Notes under the pieces: generated by a model
The model's input: the letters and a program-made list of their open reading frames with translations, nothing else
Databases searched by the model: none
What the model was told of the DNA's origin: nothing
Source: Paludibacteraceae bacterium
GTDB lineage: Bacteria; Bacteroidota; Bacteroidia; Bacteroidales; Paludibacteraceae
Length of the DNA: 64,000 bases
Direction: 5' to 3'
NCBI GenBank assembly: GCA_016292775.1
Contig: JAEDFN010000004.1
Location: forward strand, 3,226-67,225
Program-made: the position numbers and the translations under genes
In this document: piece after piece, positions 54,819 to 62,384 of the stretch
How the letters are laid out: each line of letters begins with the position of its first letter
How positions within the stretch are numbered: the first letter of the stretch is position 1

Positions 54819-56908
54819 TGAAGAACTTAGATAGAATATACAACTATATTGCTGATAAATATTTTATGTTGGCAATCATAGAAATAAGGAATATCATAAA
54901 TAAATATCCGGAAAAGGTTTATCTATACGATTCCTTAAATGATATTGATATGGTATTTCGTCAAATGGTTCAATATAAAATAAGTGGAGTTGTCGACCCT
55001 CAGCAAGATAGCATAGTTTATAAAATTTCCAACGATCTTTTTGATATCTTGGATGAGTTGCAGTTTCATTCTAATACCGTTGATTTTATCAATCAGAAGA
55101 ACATTAAGGTTTTACATGTAATTAATCAATATAAATCTTTATATTTGTCGGAAAATATTAAAGAAGATCAGTTATTGCTTTTACATGATATTTTCATACA
55201 AGTATTGTTTGAAGATAAACCTCAAAATATTATTCCATATATAAAACAGATTTTATTTGAAAACGATACCGATATCATCCTCAAGCAAATGGTATGCTCT
55301 GCTGTAATGCTTCGATTATTTTTATCTTTTAATAAAAATCTTTTTTTATTAATAGTAGAGTCTGTAATAAAGGAGAGTAATTCGGCATTGAAAACCAGAT
55401 TATATACTACTTTTATTTTTGTGTTGATACAATATTATTCACGAATAATAAAAGATAGGGAGTTAATAAATGGTGCTAATATGATTTTATTTGAAGAAAG
55501 TCACAGAAGTAGCATCATTGAAATTCTTAAAACAATATTAAAGAGCGTGGATACAAAGCGTATTTACGACAAAATTCAAAATGGATTATTAAAAGAGGTG
55601 GCGAAATTTTCTTCAGAGATGAAGAATAGTACTGCAGTGTTAGACGATGATAATAATCTTAATCCTAAATGGATAGATATAGTAGAAAATAAAGATATTG
55701 CAGAAAAAGTAAGAGAATTTCAGGACTTACAATTGGAGGGTTCGGATGTATATTTCGTTACTTTCAGTACTATGAAATTCTTTTCTTTTTTCAACGAACT
55801 TCCGAATTGGTTTTTACCTTTTATTCCATCACACCCTTCGCTTACAAAAACCGACACTGATAAAAATACAATAGATGTTTTTTCTAAAATGGAACAATTT
55901 TGTGATTCCGACAAATACTCCTTATTCTTGGGGTTATCACAATTTCCTAAAAATATGATTGATAGTATATTGTCACAATCAGGGGGAGATTTGGATATGT
56001 TAAAAGAAGATCAAGTAGGGGAGGAGTGGAAAAATAAATTGTCGCTATCAAAAAATCCATCCATTGCACGTAGTTATATTCAAGACCTTTATAGATTTTT
56101 TACTTGCTCTTCGTTTGGACACTATTTTCTGAATCCATTCGATAATTTTGTCACTTTCTTTTCTCAATTAAATGATAATATATTATTTGATATTAATATC
56201 CAACGTGAGATAGCAGATAAATTTTTTGATATTGAGAAGTGGGATGTATGTAATAAAATTTATTTACGTCTTGAAAATCAAAATAATTGGGATTTATTTT
56301 TTTATCAACGTTTTGCCTTTTCGTATCAAAAATTGAAATGTTTTTCCGAAGCAATAGATATATATAAAAGAGCGGAATTGATAGATGAAAAAGATATTTG
56401 GAGTTTACGCCAACGTGCATTTTGCTCTATTCAAATAAATGATATTAATTCTGCTATTGATTGTTACACATCAATTTTGGCAATTAATGAAAATAATGTC
56501 GCCGTACTTATAAAATTGGCAGGTTGTTATTCTATATTAAAAAGATACGAAGAGGAAAAGAATATCCTTTATAAAGTGGATTTTGTAACGGAAAATAACA
56601 CCAATGTTAAAAAAAGCCTTGGATGGACATTATTACTCCTTGGGGAAAAGGAAAATGCATATAAGTATTATAAAGAGTTATATCAAAAAAATTTATTTGT
56701 AGAGGAAGACTATCAGCGTGCCGGTTTTGTATTTTTAGTGAATAACGATACCGATAAAGCCATAGAATTATGTACAAAGTATTTGAAGTATCTCGGTAAT
56801 AACAATACTTTTATCGATAGTATGAAAATGAGTTATGAGCAAATTAAACAATATATTACCCTTGAAGATTATATACTTTTTGTAAATCAAATATTTATGA
56901 ACATATAA
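54818..56908 (+). CDS. TPR-repeat protein
   Basis: 696 residues, cytoplasmic (no signal peptide or helix long enough for a membrane). The N-terminal ~420 residues are helical with no recognised motif; the C-terminal ~250 carry TPR repeats such as WSLRQRAFCSIQINDINSAIDCYTSI and a final helical unit. It starts at the ATG overlapping the Crp-like stop. Bacteroidales have many such large TPR proteins of unknown function next to Crp-like genes; the partner may be an effector or sensor adaptor. Function unknown. Confidence 0.8.
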   Translation: MKNLDRIYNYIADKYFMLAIIEIRNIINKYPEKVYLYDSLNDIDMVFRQMVQYKISGVVDPQQDSIVYKISNDLFDILDELQFHSNTVDFINQKNIKVLHVINQYKSLYLSENIKEDQLLLLHDIFIQVLFEDKPQNIIPYIKQILFENDTDIILKQMVCSAVMLRLFLSFNKNLFLLIVESVIKESNSALKTRLYTTFIFVLIQYYSRIIKDRELINGANMILFEESHRSSIIEILKTILKSVDTKRIYDKIQNGLLKEVAKFSSEMKNSTAVLDDDNNLNPKWIDIVENKDIAEKVREFQDLQLEGSDVYFVTFSTMKFFSFFNELPNWFLPFIPSHPSLTKTDTDKNTIDVFSKMEQFCDSDKYSLFLGLSQFPKNMIDSILSQSGGDLDMLKEDQVGEEWKNKLSLSKNPSIARSYIQDLYRFFTCSSFGHYFLNPFDNFVTFFSQLNDNILFDINIQREIADKFFDIEKWDVCNKIYLRLENQNNWDLFFYQRFAFSYQKLKCFSEAIDIYKRAELIDEKDIWSLRQRAFCSIQINDINSAIDCYTSILAINENNVAVLIKLAGCYSILKRYEEEKNILYKVDFVTENNTNVKKSLGWTLLLLGEKENAYKYYKELYQKNLFVEEDYQRAGFVFLVNNDTDKAIELCTKYLKYLGNNNTFIDSMKMSYEQIKQYITLEDYILFVNQIFMNI

Positions 56909-56920
56909 AAAATAATAACA

Positions 56921-57298
56921 ATGAAAAAAGTAATTGCAACAAAAAATGCTCCTGCAGCAATTGGTCCTTATAGCCAAGCTACTCAAGTGAACGGAATGTT
57001 ATTTATCTCAGGACAACTTCCTATAAATCCGGAAACAGGCAAATTTCCTGAAGGCGGTGTAGCAGAGCAAACACATCAATCATTGAAAAATGTGAAAGCT
57101 ATTTTAGAAGAGGCCGGATATACATTTAAAGATGTAGTAAAAACTACTGTTTTTCTATCTGATATGGCAGATTTTGCAGCTATGAATGAGGTTTATAAAC
57201 AATATTATGATACCGAATGTCCTGCTCGTTCTGCCTTTGCAGTAAAAGCTTTACCTATGGGTGCTCTTGTTGAAATCGAGACTATTGCAGGTAAATAA
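56921..57298 (+). CDS. ridA: RidA family enamine/imine deaminase
   Basis: Hydrolyses reactive 2-aminoacrylate and related imines made by PLP enzymes. 125 residues, complete: IGPYSQATQVNGMLFISGQLP (~14-34) and the catalytic Arg in CPARSAFAVKALPMGALVEIE (~103-123). Length is typical of a trimer-forming member. It is 12 bp after the TPR gene and ends at a shared bidirectional terminator with folB. PLP enzymes such as TnaA in the window make its role sensible, but no direct link is seen. Confidence 0.95.
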   Translation: MKKVIATKNAPAAIGPYSQATQVNGMLFISGQLPINPETGKFPEGGVAEQTHQSLKNVKAILEEAGYTFKDVVKTTVFLSDMADFAAMNEVYKQYYDTECPARSAFAVKALPMGALVEIETIAGK

Positions 57299-57314
57299 TA
57301 TTTCTTTTATAAAA

Positions 57315-57360
57315 AATAAAAGCGTGGATTTGAAAATTTTCTTATCCACGCTTTTTTATT
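57315..57360. terminator. Bidirectional terminator between ridA and folB
   Basis: Stem AAAAGCGTGGAT (57318-57329) with ATCCACGCTTTT (57344-57355), A run on the left and T run on the right, so it can end both converging transcripts. Confidence 0.85.
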
Positions 57361-57712
57361 AGTCATATAGGTGTATACCTACTCTCTCTACTTGCCCGCC
57401 AAGCGGGGGATTGTATTTATACAAATATAAATCTACATGTTTTAATATGCTGTATTTCGTTTTTAGAGCTTTGATAATTCGCGAAGCCACATGTTCTATT
57501 AATTTTGAATTTATATTCATCTCTTTTTTCACCAACTGATATATCTCTTCGTAATTAATAGTAGTGTTTAGGTCATCAGTATTTCCGGCACTGCTTAAAT
57601 CAGTAATCAGTTTAAGAGATACAGTATATTTACAACCAACTCTTTGCTCTTCAGGATAAAAGCCGTGAAAAGCAAAAAATTCCATATTGTCTATTAATAT
57701 TTCCGATATCAT
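57359..57712 (-). CDS. folB: Dihydroneopterin aldolase
   Basis: Folate pathway enzyme: cleaves dihydroneopterin to 6-hydroxymethyl-dihydropterin and glycolaldehyde. 117 residues with ILIDNMEFFAFHGFYPEEQR near the start, TTINYEEIYQLV (~47-58), and the C-terminal LYKYNPPLGGQVERVGI, which corresponds to the pterin-binding/catalytic K-P-x-P region. It overlaps pepD by 4 bp (ATGA). No other folate gene is close. Confidence 0.93.
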   Translation of the reverse strand: MISEILIDNMEFFAFHGFYPEEQRVGCKYTVSLKLITDLSSAGNTDDLNTTINYEEIYQLVKKEMNINSKLIEHVASRIIKALKTKYSILKHVDLYLYKYNPPLGGQVERVGIHLYD

Positions 57713-59163
57713 TTCAAGTGTTCAAGAGTAGCCACGAGGAGTTTCCAGAATTTGCCTACGCTCTCAATATTGATCTTTTCATCAGGAGAGTGAGGGTGAC
57801 GTATTGTAGGTCCGAAAGAAACCATGTCAAGTTTTGGCTCAATAGCACCTAAGATACCGCATTCCAAACCGGCGTGAATAACTTTCACTGCAGCTTCTTC
57901 GCCAAATTCCTGTTTGTAAACCTCTTTCATTGTATTTAAGATAGTAGAATCCAAGTTAGGATTCCATCCTGAATAGCTACCGGAAAATTCTACTTTAGCA
58001 CCTGCAAGTGTAAATACACTCTCTACCATAGATGCAAGCTCCTCTTTTTTGCTGTCTACAGAACTTCTTAGCAAGCATTTTACTGAAATATCAGTAGCAT
58101 CAGCTTCGATAATTGACAAGTTCATAGAAGTTTCTACAGTATCCGGTATGGCAGGAATCATTCTGAAAACACCATTAGGACATCCTGTTATGGCATTAAC
58201 AAGGTCGTCTTGAATCTCTTCAGGGATAATTAATTCAGGCATCTCCACCTCTTCGCAAAGAACCTCAATCTTATTCTCTGTTATAGAATACTCTTTATTA
58301 AAGAGGTCGCAATACTCTTCAACTAATTTTTTGATATTTTCAACCTCTTCAGAAGGAACGGAAATAACAGCATAAGCTTCACGGGGAATAGCGTTTCGCA
58401 TATTTCCACCTTCAACTTTAGCTAATCTTGCTTCATAAAGAGAGATAACTTCTTTTAAGAAACGGAATAATAATTTGTTAGCATTTGCGCGACCGCAATT
58501 TATTTCAAGACCGGAGTGGCCACCTTTAAGGCCTTTAATTGTAACTTTCAGTGCTACATCATCGGCAATAGCGGCAACACCTTGATATTTCCAAGATATA
58601 TTTGCATCAACACCACCTGCGCATCCTACATAAAGTTCTCCAAAATCTTCAGAGTCGAGATTAAGTAAAATATTACCTTTTAAAGTGCCCGGCTCCATAC
58701 CGAAAGCACCATACATGCCTGTTTCTTCATCAGCAGTAACAAAAAGTTCAAGCGGACCGTGTTGAATATCTTTACTTTCAAGAATAGCCATACCAGCTGC
58801 AACACCAACGCCATTGTCGGCTCCTAAGGTAGTACCATTTGCACGAACCCATTCTCCGTCTATCATTGGTTCAATAGGGTCTGTCTCAAAATTGTGTACT
58901 TTATCATTGTTTTTTTGAGGAACCATATCCATATGAGCTTGTAATACTACCGGAATTGCATTCTCTCTGCCCGGAGTAGCCGGTTTGCGAATAATGATAT
59001 TTCCGGCTTTATCAACAATAGTTTCTAATCCATGCTCTTTTCCAAAATCAACTATCACTTTAGTAATTTTTTCCAAGTGATGTGATGGATGAGGTACACT
59101 ACACAACTTATTAAAGTTTTTCCAAACCAATTGAGGTTGTAAATCACAAATTGTTTTTGCCAT
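57709..59163 (-). CDS. pepD: Aminoacyl-histidine dipeptidase (carnosinase-like, M20)
   Basis: Cytosolic zinc dipeptidase of family M20C, cleaving Xaa-His and other dipeptides. 484 residues: metal/base motifs VVLQAHMDMVPQ (~69-80), GADNGVGVA (~116-124), and TADEETGMYGAFG (~146-158), with the dimer/lid domain between ~190 and 395. All zinc ligands appear intact. It is followed by folB (4-bp overlap). Length and sequence match Bacteroidota PepD well. Confidence 0.95.
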   Translation of the reverse strand: MAKTICDLQPQLVWKNFNKLCSVPHPSHHLEKITKVIVDFGKEHGLETIVDKAGNIIIRKPATPGRENAIPVVLQAHMDMVPQKNNDKVHNFETDPIEPMIDGEWVRANGTTLGADNGVGVAAGMAILESKDIQHGPLELFVTADEETGMYGAFGMEPGTLKGNILLNLDSEDFGELYVGCAGGVDANISWKYQGVAAIADDVALKVTIKGLKGGHSGLEINCGRANANKLLFRFLKEVISLYEARLAKVEGGNMRNAIPREAYAVISVPSEEVENIKKLVEEYCDLFNKEYSITENKIEVLCEEVEMPELIIPEEIQDDLVNAITGCPNGVFRMIPAIPDTVETSMNLSIIEADATDISVKCLLRSSVDSKKEELASMVESVFTLAGAKVEFSGSYSGWNPNLDSTILNTMKEVYKQEFGEEAAVKVIHAGLECGILGAIEPKLDMVSFGPTIRHPHSPDEKINIESVGKFWKLLVATLEHLK

Positions 59164-59221
59164 AGTTGTTTTATTTTATTGGTATTAAATAATTATTCAT
59201 CTTCATTCAGCTATCCATATA

Positions 59222-59248
59222 CATATTACGTATGAATTATGTAATATG
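59222..59248. promoter_or_regulatory. Inverted repeat upstream of pepD
   Basis: CATATTAC (59222-59229) and GTAATATG (59241-59248), with a second outer pair ACGTAT/ATACGT nested across it. In the pepD 5' leader, between the -7 element and the ATG; could be a regulator site or RNA hairpin. Confidence 0.3.
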
Positions 59249-59290
59249 AATACGTACAATTGCTGTTATGCTACAACAAACTTTTCTCTG

Positions 59291-59298
59291 CAAAGATA
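59291..59298 (-). promoter_or_regulatory. -7 element of pepD-folB
   Basis: TATCTTTG on the minus strand, 128 bp before the pepD ATG. -33 not clear; leader would be long. Confidence 0.35.
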
Positions 59299-59317
59299 AG
59301 AATAATTTTTGATAATA

Positions 59318-59350
59318 TTGTCGATATACGGATAAAAAAGGTTACTTTTG
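59318..59350 (+). promoter_or_regulatory. Promoter of radical SAM gene
   Basis: TTG at 59318-59320 and TACTTTTG at 59343-59350, 22-bp spacer, 25 bp before the ATG. Confidence 0.5.
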
Positions 59351-59375
59351 CAAAAAATAAATCGCATAGAAAATA

Positions 59376-60290
59376 ATGGAATTATATAATAATTATAACC
59401 AACATCTTAGGGATATTTTTGGAGCCCGTATACAAAAAATTTCTATCAATGCGGGCTTTACTTGTCCTAATAGAGACGGAACAAAAGGCGTTGGAGGTTG
59501 TACTTTTTGCAATAATGTATCTTTCAGTCCGGAATATTGTTTGCCGACAAAAGATGTAGTTACTCAAATGAAAGAGGGTATCGATTTTTTCAGTCGCTAT
59601 CAAGGTCAAAAATATTTGGCTTATTTTCAGTCGTTTACAAATACTTATTCTTCTCTATCCACTTTAAAAAAATATTATGAGAGTATATTTGAATTAGATA
59701 ATGTAATAGGCATTGTAGTAGCTACGCGTCCTGATTGCGTTGATTCTTATTTGCTTGATTATTATCAAGATATAGCAAAGGAAAAATATGTAATGATAGA
59801 ATATGGAATAGAGAGCACATCAGACGTAACACTACAAAGAATCAATAGAGGGCATACCTATTCCGATAGCATTCGGGCTGTGGAAGAGACTCATAAAAGG
59901 GGGATAAATGTGGGAGCTCATTTAATATTAGGTTTGCCAGGTGAAAGGGAAACCGATTTTATTTCTCATGCCAAGAAAATCAATGAATTGCCCTTGGATA
60001 TGCTCAAGTTGCATCAACTTCAAATTGTAAAAGGTACGGTGCTGGAAAAACAATGGCAAAATGGAAGTGCCGATTTGATGACATTTACAATGAACGAATA
60101 TATAGATTTGTGTATCAGATTTTTGGAGCAATTAAAACCTACTATTGGAATTGAAAGATTTATTAGCCAGAGTCCTAAAGATTTGTTAATTTATCCGGAT
60201 TGGGGAGTGAAAAATTTTGAATTCATTGCAAAGTTACAAAAGAGAATGGTAGAGTTAAACGCTTTTCAATCACGCCTTTATGTTCATTAG
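59376..60290 (+). CDS. TIGR01212-family radical SAM protein (YhcC-like)
   Basis: 304-residue radical SAM enzyme of the YhcC type. The 4Fe-4S motif has the family's long spacing: Cys in FTCPNRDG, then CTFCNN about 12 residues later, so it is C-x(~11)-C-x2-C. Other features are IEYGIESTSDVTLQRINRGH (~140-160) and GAHLILGLPGE (~181-191), which form the SAM-binding strands. The reaction is not known for this family. Stands in front of udk, probably with its own promoter. Confidence 0.9.
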   Translation: MELYNNYNQHLRDIFGARIQKISINAGFTCPNRDGTKGVGGCTFCNNVSFSPEYCLPTKDVVTQMKEGIDFFSRYQGQKYLAYFQSFTNTYSSLSTLKKYYESIFELDNVIGIVVATRPDCVDSYLLDYYQDIAKEKYVMIEYGIESTSDVTLQRINRGHTYSDSIRAVEETHKRGINVGAHLILGLPGERETDFISHAKKINELPLDMLKLHQLQIVKGTVLEKQWQNGSADLMTFTMNEYIDLCIRFLEQLKPTIGIERFISQSPKDLLIYPDWGVKNFEFIAKLQKRMVELNAFQSRLYVH

Positions 60291-60298
60291 TAATAACC

Positions 60299-60329
60299 TT
60301 GTATAATTAATTGATTTTTTATATCTTTG
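60299..60329 (+). promoter_or_regulatory. Promoter of udk-mltF
   Basis: TTG at 60299-60301 and TATCTTTG at 60322-60329, 20-bp spacer, 21 bp before the udk ATG. Confidence 0.6.
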
Positions 60330-60350
60330 TAAATTAAAAAATACACATCC

Positions 60351-60968
60351 ATGATAATAATAGGTATAGCAGGTGGTACGGGTTCCGGAAAAACCACTGT
60401 AGTAAGAAAAATAGTAGATAGTCTTCCTAAAGGGGAGGTAGTAGTTTTACCGCAAGACTCATATTATAAAGATAGCAGTCATGTTCCTGTAGAGGAGAGA
60501 CAGAATATCAATTTCGACCATCCGAATGCTTTCGATTGGGAATTGCTTACATCGCAGATAGCTCAATTAAAACAAGGTAGGGCCATTGAGCAACCTACAT
60601 ACTCGTATCTTACTTGCACCAGACAACCCGAAACTATTCATATTGAGCCTAAAAACGTAATTATTGTAGAAGGAATATTGGCACTTTGCGATCCTGATTT
60701 GAGAAGTCAAATGGACTTGAAAATTTTTGTGGATGCCGATTCCGATGAGCGTCTTATTCGTGTAATTTCACGAGATATTGTAGAGCGCGGACGTACTGCG
60801 GAAGACGTAATGAAAAGATATACAAAGGTTTTGAAACCTATGCATTTGCAATTTATAGAGCCTACCAAACGATATGCCGATTTGATAATTCCCGAAGGTG
60901 GTAATAATAAAATTGCAATCGATATCATTACTATGTTCGTTGAAAAACATTTAAATATAACTCGTTGA
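60351..60968 (+). CDS. udk: Uridine kinase
   Basis: Salvage enzyme phosphorylating uridine and cytidine to the monophosphates. 205 residues, complete: P-loop GIAGGTGSGKTT at residues 4-15, DSYYKD (~37-42), NFDHPNAFDWELL (~54-66) and the nucleoside-binding lid region IVEGILAL (~105-112) and RDIVERGRTAEDV (~141-153). Its stop overlaps the mltF start by one base (TGATG). Confidence 0.96.
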   Translation: MIIIGIAGGTGSGKTTVVRKIVDSLPKGEVVVLPQDSYYKDSSHVPVEERQNINFDHPNAFDWELLTSQIAQLKQGRAIEQPTYSYLTCTRQPETIHIEPKNVIIVEGILALCDPDLRSQMDLKIFVDADSDERLIRVISRDIVERGRTAEDVMKRYTKVLKPMHLQFIEPTKRYADLIIPEGGNNKIAIDIITMFVEKHLNITR

Positions 60969-62359
60969 TGAATCATAAGTCATTAGACTTCATATTACTT
61001 TTAAGTATATTATTCATATTTTTCTCTTGTAATACACAAAATAAAGAAGAGGTAGATATGGATAATATCGTTATGTCGTCTGATGATTTAACCGACATTC
61101 TTAAACGAGGAAAATTGCGTGTTATTACACTTCAGAGTGCATTTTCATATTATGTTGATACAAAAGGCAACGAATGCGGGTATGATTACGATTTGTCGCG
61201 CAACTTCGCAGATTACCTCGATCTGGAATATGAGTTGATTGTAGCCGATAATGTAGAGGATATGATAAATAAATTAGTAGTAGGTGAAGGAGATATGATA
61301 GCATTCAGAGTTCATATTTCCGGAAAAAATCTAGAATATTTATCATTCCCCGAATATAGAGAGTTCTCTAATATGGTTGTGGTTCAACGTCGTCGTAAAG
61401 AGCGGATAAACAGTATTTTAGATTTAAAAGGCGACACTGTTTACACCCGTTCGGATAGTAAATATGCATCCAGATTGCGCCATATAAACGAAGAGATAGG
61501 CGGAGGGATAATAAACGAATTTGTACCCGATTCCGTATCAATAGATAAAATGCTACTTATGGTGTCGAGTGGAGAGATAGACTATTGTATTGTAGATGAA
61601 GATATAGCCAAAACGGCAAATGTCAAATTACAAAATTTGGATTATTCATTGCAAGCGAGTGTAAAATTGCCGAAATCTTGGGCAGTACGTAAATCTTCCG
61701 ATTCTTTATTGACTGCGATAAATGAGTGGCGTGGTACATTAAATAAGAGCCTGCTTTGTATTTTGGATAATAAATATATCTATAATAACAGTTATATCGA
61801 GTCGTTTCAAGCATATATCCCTACAGGATCTATATCGCCATATGATGAGTATTTTAAGAAATATTCCGATGTAATAGGGTGGGATTGGCGCTTGTTAACA
61901 TCATTGGCATACCATGAGTCGCGCTTTAATCCGTCGACAATGTCGTCACAAGGCGCAATGGGTATAATGCAAATAATGCCGAAAACTGCTGCAAAATTCG
62001 GTCTTGATGAGGTTACTGCTTTTGATCCGGAACTAAATATTGAAGCCGGAGTAAGGTATATAAAACGGCTTGAAATGATATTCTCTGTCATTGAAAATAA
62101 AGAAGAGCGAATAAAATTTGTGTTGGCAGGATATAATGCCGGTCCCGGTCATATATTCGATGCAATGGCGCTCGCCGAAAAATATGGTGCCAATCCACAT
62201 GTGTGGTTTAATAATGTAGAGAAGTACTTATTATTAAAGAATCAAGAAGAATATTATAACGACAGTATTTGTAAACATGGCTTCTTCCGCGGAAAACATA
62301 CAGTGGAATACGTACATGATGTATATGATACATATAATAAATATTGTGGGAACAATTAA
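60968..62359 (+). CDS. mltF: Lytic transglycosylase MltF-like lipoprotein
   Basis: Murein lyase attached to the outer membrane, forming 1,6-anhydro muropeptides. 463 residues: lipoprotein signal MNHKSLDFILLLSILFIFFS and lipobox Cys21; a type-3 solute-binding domain (~50-280, starts DLTDILKRGKLRVITLQ) and a C-terminal SLT domain (~295-440) with catalytic Glu317 in YHESRFNP, GAMGIMQIMPKTA and AGYNAGPGHI. I use the ATG at 60968, which overlaps the udk stop; a TTG at 60965 would merely add one Met. The tandem SBP-SLT arrangement is as in E. coli MltF. Confidence 0.92.
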   Translation: MNHKSLDFILLLSILFIFFSCNTQNKEEVDMDNIVMSSDDLTDILKRGKLRVITLQSAFSYYVDTKGNECGYDYDLSRNFADYLDLEYELIVADNVEDMINKLVVGEGDMIAFRVHISGKNLEYLSFPEYREFSNMVVVQRRRKERINSILDLKGDTVYTRSDSKYASRLRHINEEIGGGIINEFVPDSVSIDKMLLMVSSGEIDYCIVDEDIAKTANVKLQNLDYSLQASVKLPKSWAVRKSSDSLLTAINEWRGTLNKSLLCILDNKYIYNNSYIESFQAYIPTGSISPYDEYFKKYSDVIGWDWRLLTSLAYHESRFNPSTMSSQGAMGIMQIMPKTAAKFGLDEVTAFDPELNIEAGVRYIKRLEMIFSVIENKEERIKFVLAGYNAGPGHIFDAMALAEKYGANPHVWFNNVEKYLLLKNQEEYYNDSICKHGFFRGKHTVEYVHDVYDTYNKYCGNN

Positions 62360-62384
62360 AAATACTTTTTATTAGAACTTATTT

